Assembly: GCA_965263455.1 (NCBI GenBank) | Contig: CBDHHN010000004.1 | Coordinates: 2,666,001 to 2,730,000 of the forward strand | Source: CADEDH01 sp965263455 | Lineage (GTDB): Bacteria > Actinomycetota > Acidimicrobiia > Acidimicrobiales > SZUA-35 | DNA: 64,000 bases | Direction of reading: 5' to 3' | In this document: positions 51,414 to 59,599 of the stretch, piece by piece | Position numbering within the stretch: the stretch's first letter is position 1 | Layout: every line of letters starts with the position of its first letter | The notes under the pieces: model-generated | Seen by the model: only the letters and a program-made list of their open reading frames with translations | Databases searched by the model: none | Told to the model about the DNA's origin: nothing | Made by a program: the position numbers and the translations under genes

Positions 51414-53132
51414 ATGTTGTTGCCGCGCCTGCTCCGACCGCTACCCGTCGATGCGCCCGGCCTCGTGCTGCCCCCGCTCCCGGTCGACCCCGTGGCCATG
51501 GTCGCCCCGCTCGGGGGCGTCCACCTCGGCGAGGCGTTGGCCAGGATGGTGGCGGACCGGGCCTCGTGGGACAGCTGCGCCTGGCTGCGGGAGCCTCCCG
51601 GCGACGAGCGGGATCTGCGCCGGGCGATGGCTGATGCGCTCGGGTTCCGACGGAGCCGAGGTGGGGCCGAGTCGATGTCACTGGGCGAGGCGTTCGCAAC
51701 CTCCGATCCGGGCACGGTCCTCGTGGTCGAGGCCGGCTCGCAGACCCCTGCGGTCGCTCGATTGGCGCCGGAGTTGGGCCACCTCGCCGGTCAGCACGGG
51801 GTCAGGGTCCTTCTCGCTCCGAGCCGGCGGGCGGGGGCCCTGAGGCGGGCCGGGATGCTGATCCACGAGGTCGACAACCGCGCTATCGCCCTCGCCGTCG
51901 CCCGTCAGGCCGGGCTCGGTGACGACGCCATCGAGCGGGTCGGGTCGCAGGGGGCGGCTCTGGTCGATCTGGCGGCCGCCTGCGCCACTCGGGGTGTCGA
52001 GGTGGTGGAGGAGGCCATCGCCGCCGGCCGTCGGCCCCGGTTCCTGGGTCGGGTCACCAGGCAGCTACTCCAGGGCGTGGACGGCGCCGAGCGCGAGGCC
52101 CTGACCATGGCGCTCCAGGCCGGCTTCTGGCATCCGCAGCTCGGAGGTGGCTCGGTCGACATCGGACGGCTCCGGCCCTGGGTCGTGCCCCTGGAGCACC
52201 AGTGGGGGTGGATCCGACCGCTGTGGCGGCCCGTTCTGCGTCGGGAACTGGCTCGCGGTCGCGGCACGGCCGTCCGCGCCGTCGCCCGGCCGATCCCTGA
52301 TCGTGCAGCGCCGTCAGGCGCCGTCCTGGAGGCCTCACCGGTTCGGCCTGAGTGGCGTACGACGATCGAGGTCCACATGCTGGGCCCTTTCGAGGTGCGC
52401 ATCGACGGCCGACGCATGGACGACGTTGAGGGCCAGCTGGCAGGCAGTCTTCTCCGGTGGCTTCTCCTCCGACCGGGTATGGCGGCCCACCGCGATGAGC
52501 TCATCGACCGTTTCTGGCCCGAGGCTGATCCCCAACGGGCCCGGAACCGTCTGCACGTGGCCCTCAGCACCGTGAGACGGGCCCTGCGGAGCGTCACGGA
52601 GATCGAGGTGCTGGAGTTACAGGATGGCACCTATCGGGTGAGCCCCGCAGTCGATGTCAGGATCGACGTGCTCGACGTCGAACGTGAGGCTCGCCGGGTC
52701 ACGACTGCGGCCGAATCGGGAGCCGACCAGATCGGGACGCTGATGGAGGCCGCCGAAGGCATCGTCGACCGGTACCGCGGTCCGCTTTGCCCCGACCTGC
52801 CCTACGAGGAATGGACGGTCTACCCCAGGGAACGACTCCGCATGCTGTACGCCGATGTGCTGGAGGCGCTGGTCGGGGCTTGTTGGTCGATCGGGGACTA
52901 CGAGCGCTGCCTTGACGTCGCCCAGCGGCTCCTTGACGAAGACCCGTGCCGGGAGGACACCCATCGCCTCCTGATGCGCTGCTACGGGGCGCTGGGTCGC
53001 CACGGGTCGGCGCTCCGTCAGTACGAATCGTGTCGCCGGATCCTGCACGCCACCCTCGGGGCTGCGCCTTCGGCGGCAACCGTGGCCACCTACCACGAGG
53101 CTCGACGACTGGCCGTCGAGGCGGCGGACTAG
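51414..53132 (+). CDS. SARP/AfsR-type regulator with BTAD domain
   Basis: The 572-residue protein has an N-terminal half (about 1-300) that resembles the helical lid and winged regions of STAND/MalT-type ATPases (LVVEAGSQTPAVARLAPELGHLAGQHGVRVLL, RQLLQGVDGAEREALTMAL) but with no P-loop. It is followed by an OmpR-like winged helix (LGPFEVRIDGRRM, LRWLLLRPGMAAHRDELIDRFWPEADPQRARNRLHVALSTVRRAL) and a BTAD domain (about 415-565, EDTHRLLMRCYGALGRHGSALRQYESCRRIL). SARPs activate secondary-metabolite or stress genes by binding direct repeats. ATG 51414 has a weak ribosome site. The two genes downstream are convergent. Confidence 0.88.
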   Translation: MLLPRLLRPLPVDAPGLVLPPLPVDPVAMVAPLGGVHLGEALARMVADRASWDSCAWLREPPGDERDLRRAMADALGFRRSRGGAESMSLGEAFATSDPGTVLVVEAGSQTPAVARLAPELGHLAGQHGVRVLLAPSRRAGALRRAGMLIHEVDNRAIALAVARQAGLGDDAIERVGSQGAALVDLAAACATRGVEVVEEAIAAGRRPRFLGRVTRQLLQGVDGAEREALTMALQAGFWHPQLGGGSVDIGRLRPWVVPLEHQWGWIRPLWRPVLRRELARGRGTAVRAVARPIPDRAAPSGAVLEASPVRPEWRTTIEVHMLGPFEVRIDGRRMDDVEGQLAGSLLRWLLLRPGMAAHRDELIDRFWPEADPQRARNRLHVALSTVRRALRSVTEIEVLELQDGTYRVSPAVDVRIDVLDVEREARRVTTAAESGADQIGTLMEAAEGIVDRYRGPLCPDLPYEEWTVYPRERLRMLYADVLEALVGACWSIGDYERCLDVAQRLLDEDPCREDTHRLLMRCYGALGRHGSALRQYESCRRILHATLGAAPSAATVATYHEARRLAVEAAD

Positions 53133-53188
53133 GGGACGGCCGTCCCGGCAATCAGGGTCACGTCATGGCGCGGCCCGACACCCCGACC

Positions 53189-53968
53189 TCACGACGTCCG
53201 GACCTCCATCGTGAGGGCCAACCGGTGCAGACCGGGCTCAAGCCGGTGGGTGGCGAAGGCCAGCTCGACCAGTTCGCCTGGCCGGGCACGGCCCCTGATG
53301 GCGTCGACCACCTGCAGGCGGACCTGCGACATCGGTCGACTACCGCGTGCCGTGAGCAGGGCCCGGTAGGCCAGGGAGGGGTTGGTGGGGGAGGGCGGCA
53401 GGTTGAGGGCACCGGTGTCCCACCACACGGTGTGGCCGCTATCGGTCACCTCGACCGTGCCCAGTTCGGTGTTGAACCTGACCGGGCGGTGGCGACCGCC
53501 GCGACCGAGATCCAGGGGATGGGCCACGATCTGTCGACAGTCGGTCTCGAGCGTCTCGGCGAGGGCCGATGCCACGTCGGCCATGGCCAGTCCGGGACTG
53601 GTGCGGGTCCGCCCCGACCGGACGTCGGTGACACTGGTCCGCGCCGGTCGACCGTCGGCCAGCACGGCGACCTTCAGCACGAACGAGTGCGACCGCTCCC
53701 CGACGACGTCGTTGTCCGTGGGCGAGATCGGGCCGGTCGGTGCGGTCTGGGACGACGTCTCGGCTGATGCGGCGAGGTCCTCTCGGGCCCGCTGCCGGGC
53801 CTGATCCCGGAGTCGGCGTAGGGTGGCGGCGTCCAGGTCTCGGATGCGGGTCACCACGTCGAGGACATCGGCAAGCTCGTCCCACGTGGTGATCCCCCGA
53901 TCGTGGAGCCTGGTAGCGGTTGGTGGGCCGACTCCGGGCAGGAGTTGATGGAAGGGTGCTCCCGACAT
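53189..53968 (-). CDS. Helix-hairpin-helix protein of unknown function
   Basis: The 259-residue protein begins with a helix-hairpin-helix pair (FHQLLPGVGPPTATRLHDRGITTWDELADVLD, about 6-60), the kind that binds DNA or proteins non-specifically. The remaining 190 residues are beta-rich (SFVLKVAVLADGRPARTSVTDVRSGRTRTSPG, VDAIRGRARPGELVELAFATHRLEPGLHRLALTMEV) and not recognised. It converges with the BTAD regulator and lies 21 bp after the next gene, so the two are likely cotranscribed. Confidence 0.65.
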   Translation of the reverse strand: MSGAPFHQLLPGVGPPTATRLHDRGITTWDELADVLDVVTRIRDLDAATLRRLRDQARQRAREDLAASAETSSQTAPTGPISPTDNDVVGERSHSFVLKVAVLADGRPARTSVTDVRSGRTRTSPGLAMADVASALAETLETDCRQIVAHPLDLGRGGRHRPVRFNTELGTVEVTDSGHTVWWDTGALNLPPSPTNPSLAYRALLTARGSRPMSQVRLQVVDAIRGRARPGELVELAFATHRLEPGLHRLALTMEVRTS

Positions 53969-53989
53969 TGCCTGGGCGCGTCTCGGCGG

Positions 53990-54499
53990 CTAGGTGGGGT
54001 TCTCGATCATGATCGTCGGACCCCGCCCGAACCCGCAGACGTCATAGCCGGGCGCGCCGTGGTTGCTGTTCAGGAAGGTGGTCACCACCAGCGAGTAGAT
54101 GCCCGACGGCGAGTTCGGCGGTCCGCCCGGGTTGCCTTCGGGCAGCGTGTTGGCCGGAACCACCAGATCGGACTCCCATCGCCTGCAGTGGGGATGTGTG
54201 TGGTGCTGGGTGCAGGTCAGGTGGGGGCTCTTGGGCACGGAGTCGGAAGCGATCCGGAAGTCGTCACCAGGGCCGACCGACTCAGCGAACAACTCCACTC
54301 GCCACCGGTCGTCGAGACCGTCGAGCCACACGGGAACCAGGTTGCCGTAGACCTCCCACTCCACGTGGACGGTGAAGTCCTGACCACGAAGGAGCACGAA
54401 GTTGGGCTCCCCCATGGTGGCGTGGTCCGGGGCGATCAGCTTCACCGTGGTCACTTCGCCCTGGATGTCCCCCGGGCGATTGGGGTCGAACTGCTGCAT
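53990..54499 (-). CDS. Beta-rich hypothetical protein
   Basis: The 169-residue protein starts at ATG 54499 after a good GGAGTG site. It is beta-rich (TTVKLIAPDHATMGEPNFVLLRGQDFTVHVEWEVYGNLVP) and has a cluster of Cys and His (CTQHHTHPHCRRW) that could bind metal or form a disulfide, and a YDVCGFGRGPT end. No signal peptide is visible. It is the first gene of a two-gene unit with the HhH protein. Function unknown. Confidence 0.65.
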   Translation of the reverse strand: MQQFDPNRPGDIQGEVTTVKLIAPDHATMGEPNFVLLRGQDFTVHVEWEVYGNLVPVWLDGLDDRWRVELFAESVGPGDDFRIASDSVPKSPHLTCTQHHTHPHCRRWESDLVVPANTLPEGNPGGPPNSPSGIYSLVVTTFLNSNHGAPGYDVCGFGRGPTIMIENPT

Positions 54500-54839
54500 G
54501 GAGTCACTCCTCCGTTGTCGAAACCGGGCCGGGTTGGCCAGGTGGCGGCGACGGTAGGGAAGGGCCCTGAGGGGGCACCGCTGCAGACGCTGAATCTCCA
54601 CGCTCAGGGTTGGCTAAGCCCGGTTGCGTCTGAGAGGCCGCTGAAATCAGCGGACCTGAGACGTTGCGGTCGAGACCGCCACGCCGCTGGCATCAGAGGG
54701 CTGCCTTCAGACGGGTAGGCCCGCCCACTCCGCCACCGGCGCGGTCGCGGGTCGGTGGCGTATGGCCCCCGGACGCAGCGTCTCGTGGCCCCTGGTCAGG
54801 GTCTTGCGCCTGATCTCGCCTTGTACGGCTGTACGTCTT
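54500..54839. other. Intergenic stretch without a recognised gene
   Basis: About 340 bases between the two-gene unit and tRNA-Sec hold no coding signal I trust. One clean hairpin is visible at 54638-54653 (CCGCTG-AAAT-CAGCGG). It could end or shape transcripts running from tRNA-Sec on the minus strand, or belong to the leader of the gene starting at 54499. Confidence 0.5.
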
Positions 54840-54935
54840 TGGCGGAGGTGGACGGGAATCGAACCCGCCTACGAGGGATCACCCCGTACACCCGCTTTGA
54901 AGGCGGGGGAGCCCACCAGGCGCTCGGACACCTCC
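54840..54935 (-). tRNA. selC: Selenocysteine tRNA (anticodon UCA)
   Basis: The minus strand gives a 96-nt tRNA with encoded GCCA end. The acceptor GGAGGTG pairs with CACCTCC, the D-arm is extended (GAGC-CC pairing with GGGCTC around a short loop), and the anticodon stem CCCGC/GCGGG holds the loop CTTCAAA, anticodon TCA. A long variable arm (TACGGGG-TGAT-CCCTCGTA, with one bulge) and the T-loop TTCGATT follow. A UCA anticodon with a long variable arm is diagnostic of tRNA-Sec, and selA and selB are in the same window. The T-arm can take a sixth pair while the eighth acceptor pair is a mismatch, so the total of 13 stacked pairs is kept. Confidence 0.96.
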
Positions 54936-54942
54936 ACCAGCG

Positions 54943-54948
54943 ACTATA
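54943..54948 (-). promoter_or_regulatory. Candidate -10 box of tRNA-Sec
   Basis: TATAGT on the minus strand ends seven bases before the first tRNA base, the distance expected if transcription starts at the tRNA itself. I see no good -35 element at 16-18 bases; TGGACA is present but only 12 bases upstream. Confidence 0.5.
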
Positions 54949-55166
54949 CGGCGTGGCGAGTGTCCAGGGAGACCCGGTGCAGCCATTTCGCTAGCCGTTC
55001 CAGGTGCTGAGGTCGTCCCGGATCTACATCTCGCTCTGGATCTGGATGATCGTCGCCAACCGGATCAGCTAGGTCCGAGCATCGAGCGACCTCGGCGACG
55101 GCGAACGTCCGGGGCTGAGGCCCGGTGGCGGCGGCGACCGCGATCAGGTCCGGTGGGTGGCGGCGG

Positions 55167-55478
55167 TCAGAGGCGGAAGAACGCCATGCCCAACAGCCCG
55201 AACACGAGCGCCGCGAACAGAAGCAGGAACACGCTCACGATGATCCCCAGCACCTGACCGACCCGGGCCAGGCCCTCGTTCTCGGGTGGGCGTCGGCCGG
55301 CGCGAATGGCCGACAGTTCCCGATTGCCCATGAACCAGGCGAACGGGGCCAGCAGAGGGAAGACGAGAATCCCCAACAGACCCAGGACGAACACGGTCGA
55401 GGATCGACTCTGCTCGGGGTACGAACGCACGAACACGGGCGCCGGGTCGGTGGGCATGGCCGGTCGATTGGTCCTCAC
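55167..55478 (-). CDS. Small two-helix membrane protein (DUF4190-like)
   Basis: The 103-residue protein has two membrane helices (VFVLGLLGILVFPLLAPFAWFMG and VGQVLGIIVSVFLLLFAALVFGLLGMAFF) joined by RELSAIRAGRRPPENEGLARVG, the pattern of the DUF4190 family of small actinobacterial membrane proteins. GTG 55478 has GGGAGG at good spacing. It lies 14 bp downstream of the larger membrane protein gene and is probably cotranscribed. Function unknown. Confidence 0.78.
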   Translation of the reverse strand: MRTNRPAMPTDPAPVFVRSYPEQSRSSTVFVLGLLGILVFPLLAPFAWFMGNRELSAIRAGRRPPENEGLARVGQVLGIIVSVFLLLFAALVFGLLGMAFFRL

Positions 55479-55492
55479 GCCGGGTCCTCCCG

Positions 55493-56554
55493 CTACGACG
55501 ACGACACCTCGACACTACTCGGGGCCGTCATCGGGGAGCCGTCGGCCCCCGCCCGGGCCCGACCGAGGATGATCACGACCGCGGCCACGAACAGGCCGGT
55601 CCCGCCCAGGATCAGCGGGCCGGTGAACAACCACAGCACGGGCCCGATCGACACGTCGTTGGTCAGATACCAGGGGTAGGTGAGCGATGCCGTGGCCGGC
55701 ATGGTCAGCATCAGCAACGAGTTCGGGATCGTGACCCCGGGTCGGAAGGCGGCGAACAGGGGATCCCGATGCTCGGTCCGCGCGTTGGCCCGCAGCACCA
55801 GCATCGTGGGGCCGACCAGCACCAGGAAGACGGGGGCGAACACCCCGGCCAGCAGCAGCACGAGCAACGCGGTCGAGATCAGCCAGGCCCACGTCGCCCG
55901 GCGACCAGGAGCGAACGTCGTTCGCCCCACCCGGTCGACCAGGAGGTAGCCCACGATCAGCACTGCAGTGGAGGAGAAGGCGAGGAAGGCGAAGTCGGCC
56001 GACGACATCGGCTCGGTGAACTCGGCCCGGGAGCGGGTGCCCTCGGTCGGCCAGTACCAGGTGGCCCACAAACCCCAGAACAGGCCGAGCGCCCCGAACA
56101 CGGCGGCCGTCAGCAGATGCCGGTTCCGTCCGAGCACGAGGCGCAGCAACCACCAACCCAGGATCACGTCCACCAACAGGTGCCACGACACCGACGGCCA
56201 CACGATCGACAGCGGCAGCTCCAGGTAGAGAATCGGCAGGATCCCCTCGATCGCCCACCCGGTCAGAGCGCCCGCCAGCACCAGAGCCCACGGGCTCCGG
56301 ATGCGGAACACGTGGATCGGCATCAGCAGCCACAGCACGGGTAGCAGATAGAAGAGGATGAAGATGAGCAGGAACTCGAAGGTGAACCCGACGAGGTCCC
56401 AGCTCGGGCCTCGGGTCGACCAGGCGTAGAGGATCTCCCCCTCGTTCACGAAGAACATCTCGGAGAAGAACCACACGATCAGTGCGCTGCCCAGGATCAT
56501 GGCCCAATGGCGCAGCCTCGGGCGGGGCGGTCGGCTGGTCAGATCTGTGGGCAT
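55493..56554 (-). CDS. Polytopic membrane protein of unknown function
   Basis: The 353-residue protein has about nine or ten membrane helices (WAMILGSALIVWFFSEMFFVNEG, FTFEFLLIFILFYLLPVLWLLMPI, ATWAWLISTALLVLLLAGVFAPVFLVLV and others) with no nucleotide-binding or catalytic motif. It may be a transporter or an integral enzyme; I cannot place it in a family. ATG 56554 is chosen because codons before it are basic low-complexity. It diverges from the two-component genes, 216 bp apart. Confidence 0.75.
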   Translation of the reverse strand: MPTDLTSRPPRPRLRHWAMILGSALIVWFFSEMFFVNEGEILYAWSTRGPSWDLVGFTFEFLLIFILFYLLPVLWLLMPIHVFRIRSPWALVLAGALTGWAIEGILPILYLELPLSIVWPSVSWHLLVDVILGWWLLRLVLGRNRHLLTAAVFGALGLFWGLWATWYWPTEGTRSRAEFTEPMSSADFAFLAFSSTAVLIVGYLLVDRVGRTTFAPGRRATWAWLISTALLVLLLAGVFAPVFLVLVGPTMLVLRANARTEHRDPLFAAFRPGVTIPNSLLMLTMPATASLTYPWYLTNDVSIGPVLWLFTGPLILGGTGLFVAAVVIILGRARAGADGSPMTAPSSVEVSSS

Positions 56555-56770
56555 GGCCACCTTCCACGTGGTTCGCCGGACCTCCCGATCCTGACCGCTG
56601 GGCCCGTTGGGCCGCATCGGGCAACCAGGCCGATCCGCTCGATCCATCGGCCACAACCACCTGGCCGATGGATCGAACCCTCCTGATCGGGCTCGGCCCG
56701 GCCAGCCCGCGCACCCGTCGACGGGCCACCGGTCTTCGATCACGACCCGACGACCCCTAGTCTCGGGATC

Positions 56771-57997
56771 GTGCTCGCCCGCGTCCGATCGGTTCTTGCC
56801 GGTGTACCGACGCCTCGACCCCCGAGCCGGGGTGTCGGGGACATCGTTCTCGGTCTGGTCGTCATGGTCCTCGGGGTGGCCGACATCCCCGAGGGGGTGG
56901 CCATGTGGCCCCAGGTCACCCCCGTGCTCAGCGTCGCCGTCGGACTCAGCGTCATGCTGCGTCGCCGCCAGCCGCTGCTCCTCACCCTCGCCGGGTTCGG
57001 TCTGCACCTGCTGGCCGCGGTGGCCTCGGGCCTGGCCGACCAACCGGCCGAGCTCACCTTCGGCCTCATCCTCGGGATGTCGCTCCTGGTCCACACCGTG
57101 GTCCGATGGGCCCCGTGGCCCCAGGTCGGTGCCGCCCTGGTCGCCGTGGTCCTGACGCAGGCCGGGGCCGAGTCGGTTCGGGCCGGGGGTTCACTGGTCA
57201 CCTTCGCCGACAACGGTGTGTTCTGGACCCTGGCCGTCACCATCGGATTCGCCCTCCGCTATCGGGCGGCCTCGATCCGGCTGGCCGCCCGCCAGGTACG
57301 TCACGACGAGCGGGAACGCATCGCCCGCGACCTGCACGACGTGGTGGCCCACCACGTGTCCGGCATCGCCATCCAGGCCGAAGGGGCCCGCGCCCTGTCG
57401 GCCACCGACCCTGTCGCGGCCGCCGCCGTCCTCGATTCGATCCACGACGCCGCGTCCCAGGCACTGCTCGACATGCGCCGAACGGTGGCCGTGCTCCGCG
57501 ACGACGCCGACGAGGTGAGCCCGTCGGCCACCGGTTCCCTCGTCCGACTGCAGGAACTGGCCGCCTCCCCGGCGGGCCCGCCGACGGTGTCGGTGTCGCT
57601 CCCATCCGCCCCGGTCGGAGCCGGGCCGGCGGCCAGGGCGGGCGCGGCGCCGCCGATCGTGATCCCTCGGGCCGTCGATGACGCCGCCTACGGCATCGCT
57701 CTCGAAGCGGTCACCAACGCCCGCCGCCACGCCCACGGGGCCCAGGAGGTCCGGGTGCAGGCCGTCATCGACGGTGCTGTGCTGCGCCTGTCGGTGATCG
57801 ACGACGGGTCGTCCACCCTCGATCGGACCCGGCCCACGGGTCCGGGATCGGATGACCGGCCCGGCTACGGTCTCCGGGGCATGTACGAGCGGGCCACCCT
57901 CGTCGGCGGTTCGCTGCGGGCCGGGCCTCGGCCCCGGGGTCCCGGATGGCGCGTCGAGGCGGAACTCCCGCTCGATGGACCGGAGACCGACCGATGA
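56771..57997 (+). CDS. NarL-family sensor histidine kinase
   Basis: The 408-residue protein has an N-terminal sensor with about six membrane helices (to residue 165), then HisKA_3 with the phospho-acceptor His189 in RIARDLHDVVAHHVSGIAIQAEG, and an HATPase region (ALEAVTNARRHAHGAQEV, GYGLRGMYERATLVGGSL). The short external loops suggest a membrane-embedded or membrane-stress signal. Start GTG 56771. The response regulator gene overlaps its stop by 4 bp. Confidence 0.92.
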   Translation: MLARVRSVLAGVPTPRPPSRGVGDIVLGLVVMVLGVADIPEGVAMWPQVTPVLSVAVGLSVMLRRRQPLLLTLAGFGLHLLAAVASGLADQPAELTFGLILGMSLLVHTVVRWAPWPQVGAALVAVVLTQAGAESVRAGGSLVTFADNGVFWTLAVTIGFALRYRAASIRLAARQVRHDERERIARDLHDVVAHHVSGIAIQAEGARALSATDPVAAAAVLDSIHDAASQALLDMRRTVAVLRDDADEVSPSATGSLVRLQELAASPAGPPTVSVSLPSAPVGAGPAARAGAAPPIVIPRAVDDAAYGIALEAVTNARRHAHGAQEVRVQAVIDGAVLRLSVIDDGSSTLDRTRPTGPGSDDRPGYGLRGMYERATLVGGSLRAGPRPRGPGWRVEAELPLDGPETDR

Positions 57998-58671
57998 CGA
58001 CGCCGGCCGCCGACGGGCTGCGGGTCCTCATCGCCGACGATCAGGAGATGGTCCGGGTCGGGCTGCGGATGATGCTCGAGGCCGAGGCGACCATCGATGT
58101 CGTGGCCGAGGCCGCCGACGGGATCGAGGCCGTGGCCCGGGCCGAGCAGCTCCGACCCGATGTCTGCCTCGTCGACATCCGGATGCCGGGCCTGGACGGG
58201 ATCGAGGTCACCCGGCGGTTGGCCGGACCGCACCGCCCCGATCCGATCCCGGTGGTCGTGGTCACCACCTTCGACGACGACGAGTACGTGTTCGGCGCCC
58301 TCGACGCCGGCGCCGGGGGCTTCCTGCTCAAGAGCGCCTCGGCCGGGCTGGTGGTCGAGGCGGTGCGGGCCGCCGTCGCCGGCGACGTGCTCATCGAGCC
58401 GGCGGTGACGGCCCGCCTGGTGCAGCGCTTCGCCCGACCGGTGAGGACTCCCCCCGAACCCGTCCACCCTCCCCTCAGCGAGCGGGAGGAGGAGGTCCTT
58501 GCCGCCGTGGCCGCCGGTTGGACCAACCCCGAGATCGCCCGGCAACTGCATCTCTCGGTCAGCACCGTGAAGAGCCACGTCAACGCGTTGCTGACCAAGG
58601 TCGAGGCCCGTAACCGGGTGGCGCTGGCCATCTGGGCCCATCGCACCGGCCGCTCCGATCCCGGCCCCTAG
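57994..58671 (+). CDS. NarL/LuxR-family response regulator
   Basis: The 225-residue regulator has a receiver domain (IADDQEMVRVGLRMMLE, phospho-acceptor Asp61 in CLVDIRMPGLDG, Lys near 112 in FLLKSA) and a LuxR-type helix-turn-helix (LSEREEEVLAAVAAGWTNPEIARQLHLSVSTVKSHVNALLTKV). It is the partner of the upstream kinase; target genes are not shown, but the membrane protein genes opposite are candidates. Confidence 0.94.
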   Translation: MTTPAADGLRVLIADDQEMVRVGLRMMLEAEATIDVVAEAADGIEAVARAEQLRPDVCLVDIRMPGLDGIEVTRRLAGPHRPDPIPVVVVTTFDDDEYVFGALDAGAGGFLLKSASAGLVVEAVRAAVAGDVLIEPAVTARLVQRFARPVRTPPEPVHPPLSEREEEVLAAVAAGWTNPEIARQLHLSVSTVKSHVNALLTKVEARNRVALAIWAHRTGRSDPGP

Positions 58672-58702
58672 CGGTCGCCCCGGGTGGGCCGACGGTCGAG
58701 GC

Positions 58703-59566
58703 TCAGGCCGTCACCGCGTCGCGATACTCGGCGATGCGGGCCAGATGCCCGTCGACGTCGGTGTCGCCCGCATTGTGGGTCGCCACCGCCATGTGCGTGG
58801 CGCCGATGTCGGCCCACCGCTGGGCATGGGTCCGCCAGCGGTCGGGGTCGCCCCCGCCCCACTGGGCCTGGGCCTGCACCCCGAAGCCGTCCATCGACCG
58901 ACCGGCCTCGGCCCGGTGGGCGGCGATGGTGTCGATCAGGGCCTTGGACTTGTCGTTGGCCCCACCGAGGGGCATGAACCCGTCGCCCAGGCGGGCGCAC
59001 CGCTCCAGCAGGGCCGGGGCCGAACCCCCGAACCAGATGGGGATCGGGGCCGTCGGCCGGGGGTTGATGCTGGCCCGCTCCACGGTGTGGTGCTGGCCCT
59101 CGAAGGTGAGGTTGTCGCTGGTCCACAGCTCCCGAAGCAGACGAACCTGCTCGTCCTGGCGCCGACCCCGGTTGGTGAAGTCCTCGTTGAGGGCCTGGTA
59201 TTCGACGGTGTTCCACCCGGTCCCGACCCCGAGGCGGAGCCGGTTCTCCGACAGCAGGGCCACCTCGGCCGCCTGCTTGGCCACCAGCGCCGTCTGGCGC
59301 TGGGGCAGCACCAGCACCGTGGTCACCAGTTCGATCGTGGTGGTGACGGCGGCGGCGAAGGCGAAGAAGGTGAACGGCTCGTGGAAGGCGATGTCCTTGT
59401 CGTAGGGACCGCGGAACCCGCCCGGACGGTCGGGGTCGGCCCCCAACACGTGGTCGTAGATGAGAAGGTGGGTCATGCCCAGGTCCTCCACCCCCTGGAG
59501 GTAGGCCCGGATCGCTCCCGGGTCGGTCCCGATCTCGTTGTGGGGTAGGACGGCGCCGATCTGCAT
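58703..59566 (-). CDS. LLM-class flavin/F420-dependent oxidoreductase
   Basis: The 287-residue protein has the luciferase-like barrel pattern (QIGAVLPHNEIGTDPGAIRAYLQGVEDLGMTHLLIYDHVLG, ELVTTVLVLPQRQTALVAKQAAEVALLSENRLRLGVGTGWNTVEYQALN, PIPIWFGGSAPALLERCARLGDGFMPLGG). Actinobacterial members mostly use F420. The substrate is unknown. ATG 59566 is chosen; a GTG three codons upstream is in frame. It is on the same strand as the sulfatase, 33 bp apart. Confidence 0.9.
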   Translation of the reverse strand: MQIGAVLPHNEIGTDPGAIRAYLQGVEDLGMTHLLIYDHVLGADPDRPGGFRGPYDKDIAFHEPFTFFAFAAAVTTTIELVTTVLVLPQRQTALVAKQAAEVALLSENRLRLGVGTGWNTVEYQALNEDFTNRGRRQDEQVRLLRELWTSDNLTFEGQHHTVERASINPRPTAPIPIWFGGSAPALLERCARLGDGFMPLGGANDKSKALIDTIAAHRAEAGRSMDGFGVQAQAQWGGGDPDRWRTHAQRWADIGATHMAVATHNAGDTDVDGHLARIAEYRDAVTA

Positions 59567-59599
59567 GGGCGCCACCCTAGGCCGCGGCCCCCGTCCGAC

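Noticed and set aside
51240..55100. Integrative island using tRNA-Sec as attachment site
   Set aside because: No integrase gene and no copy of the tRNA 3' end on the other side could be found; composition does not clearly differ.
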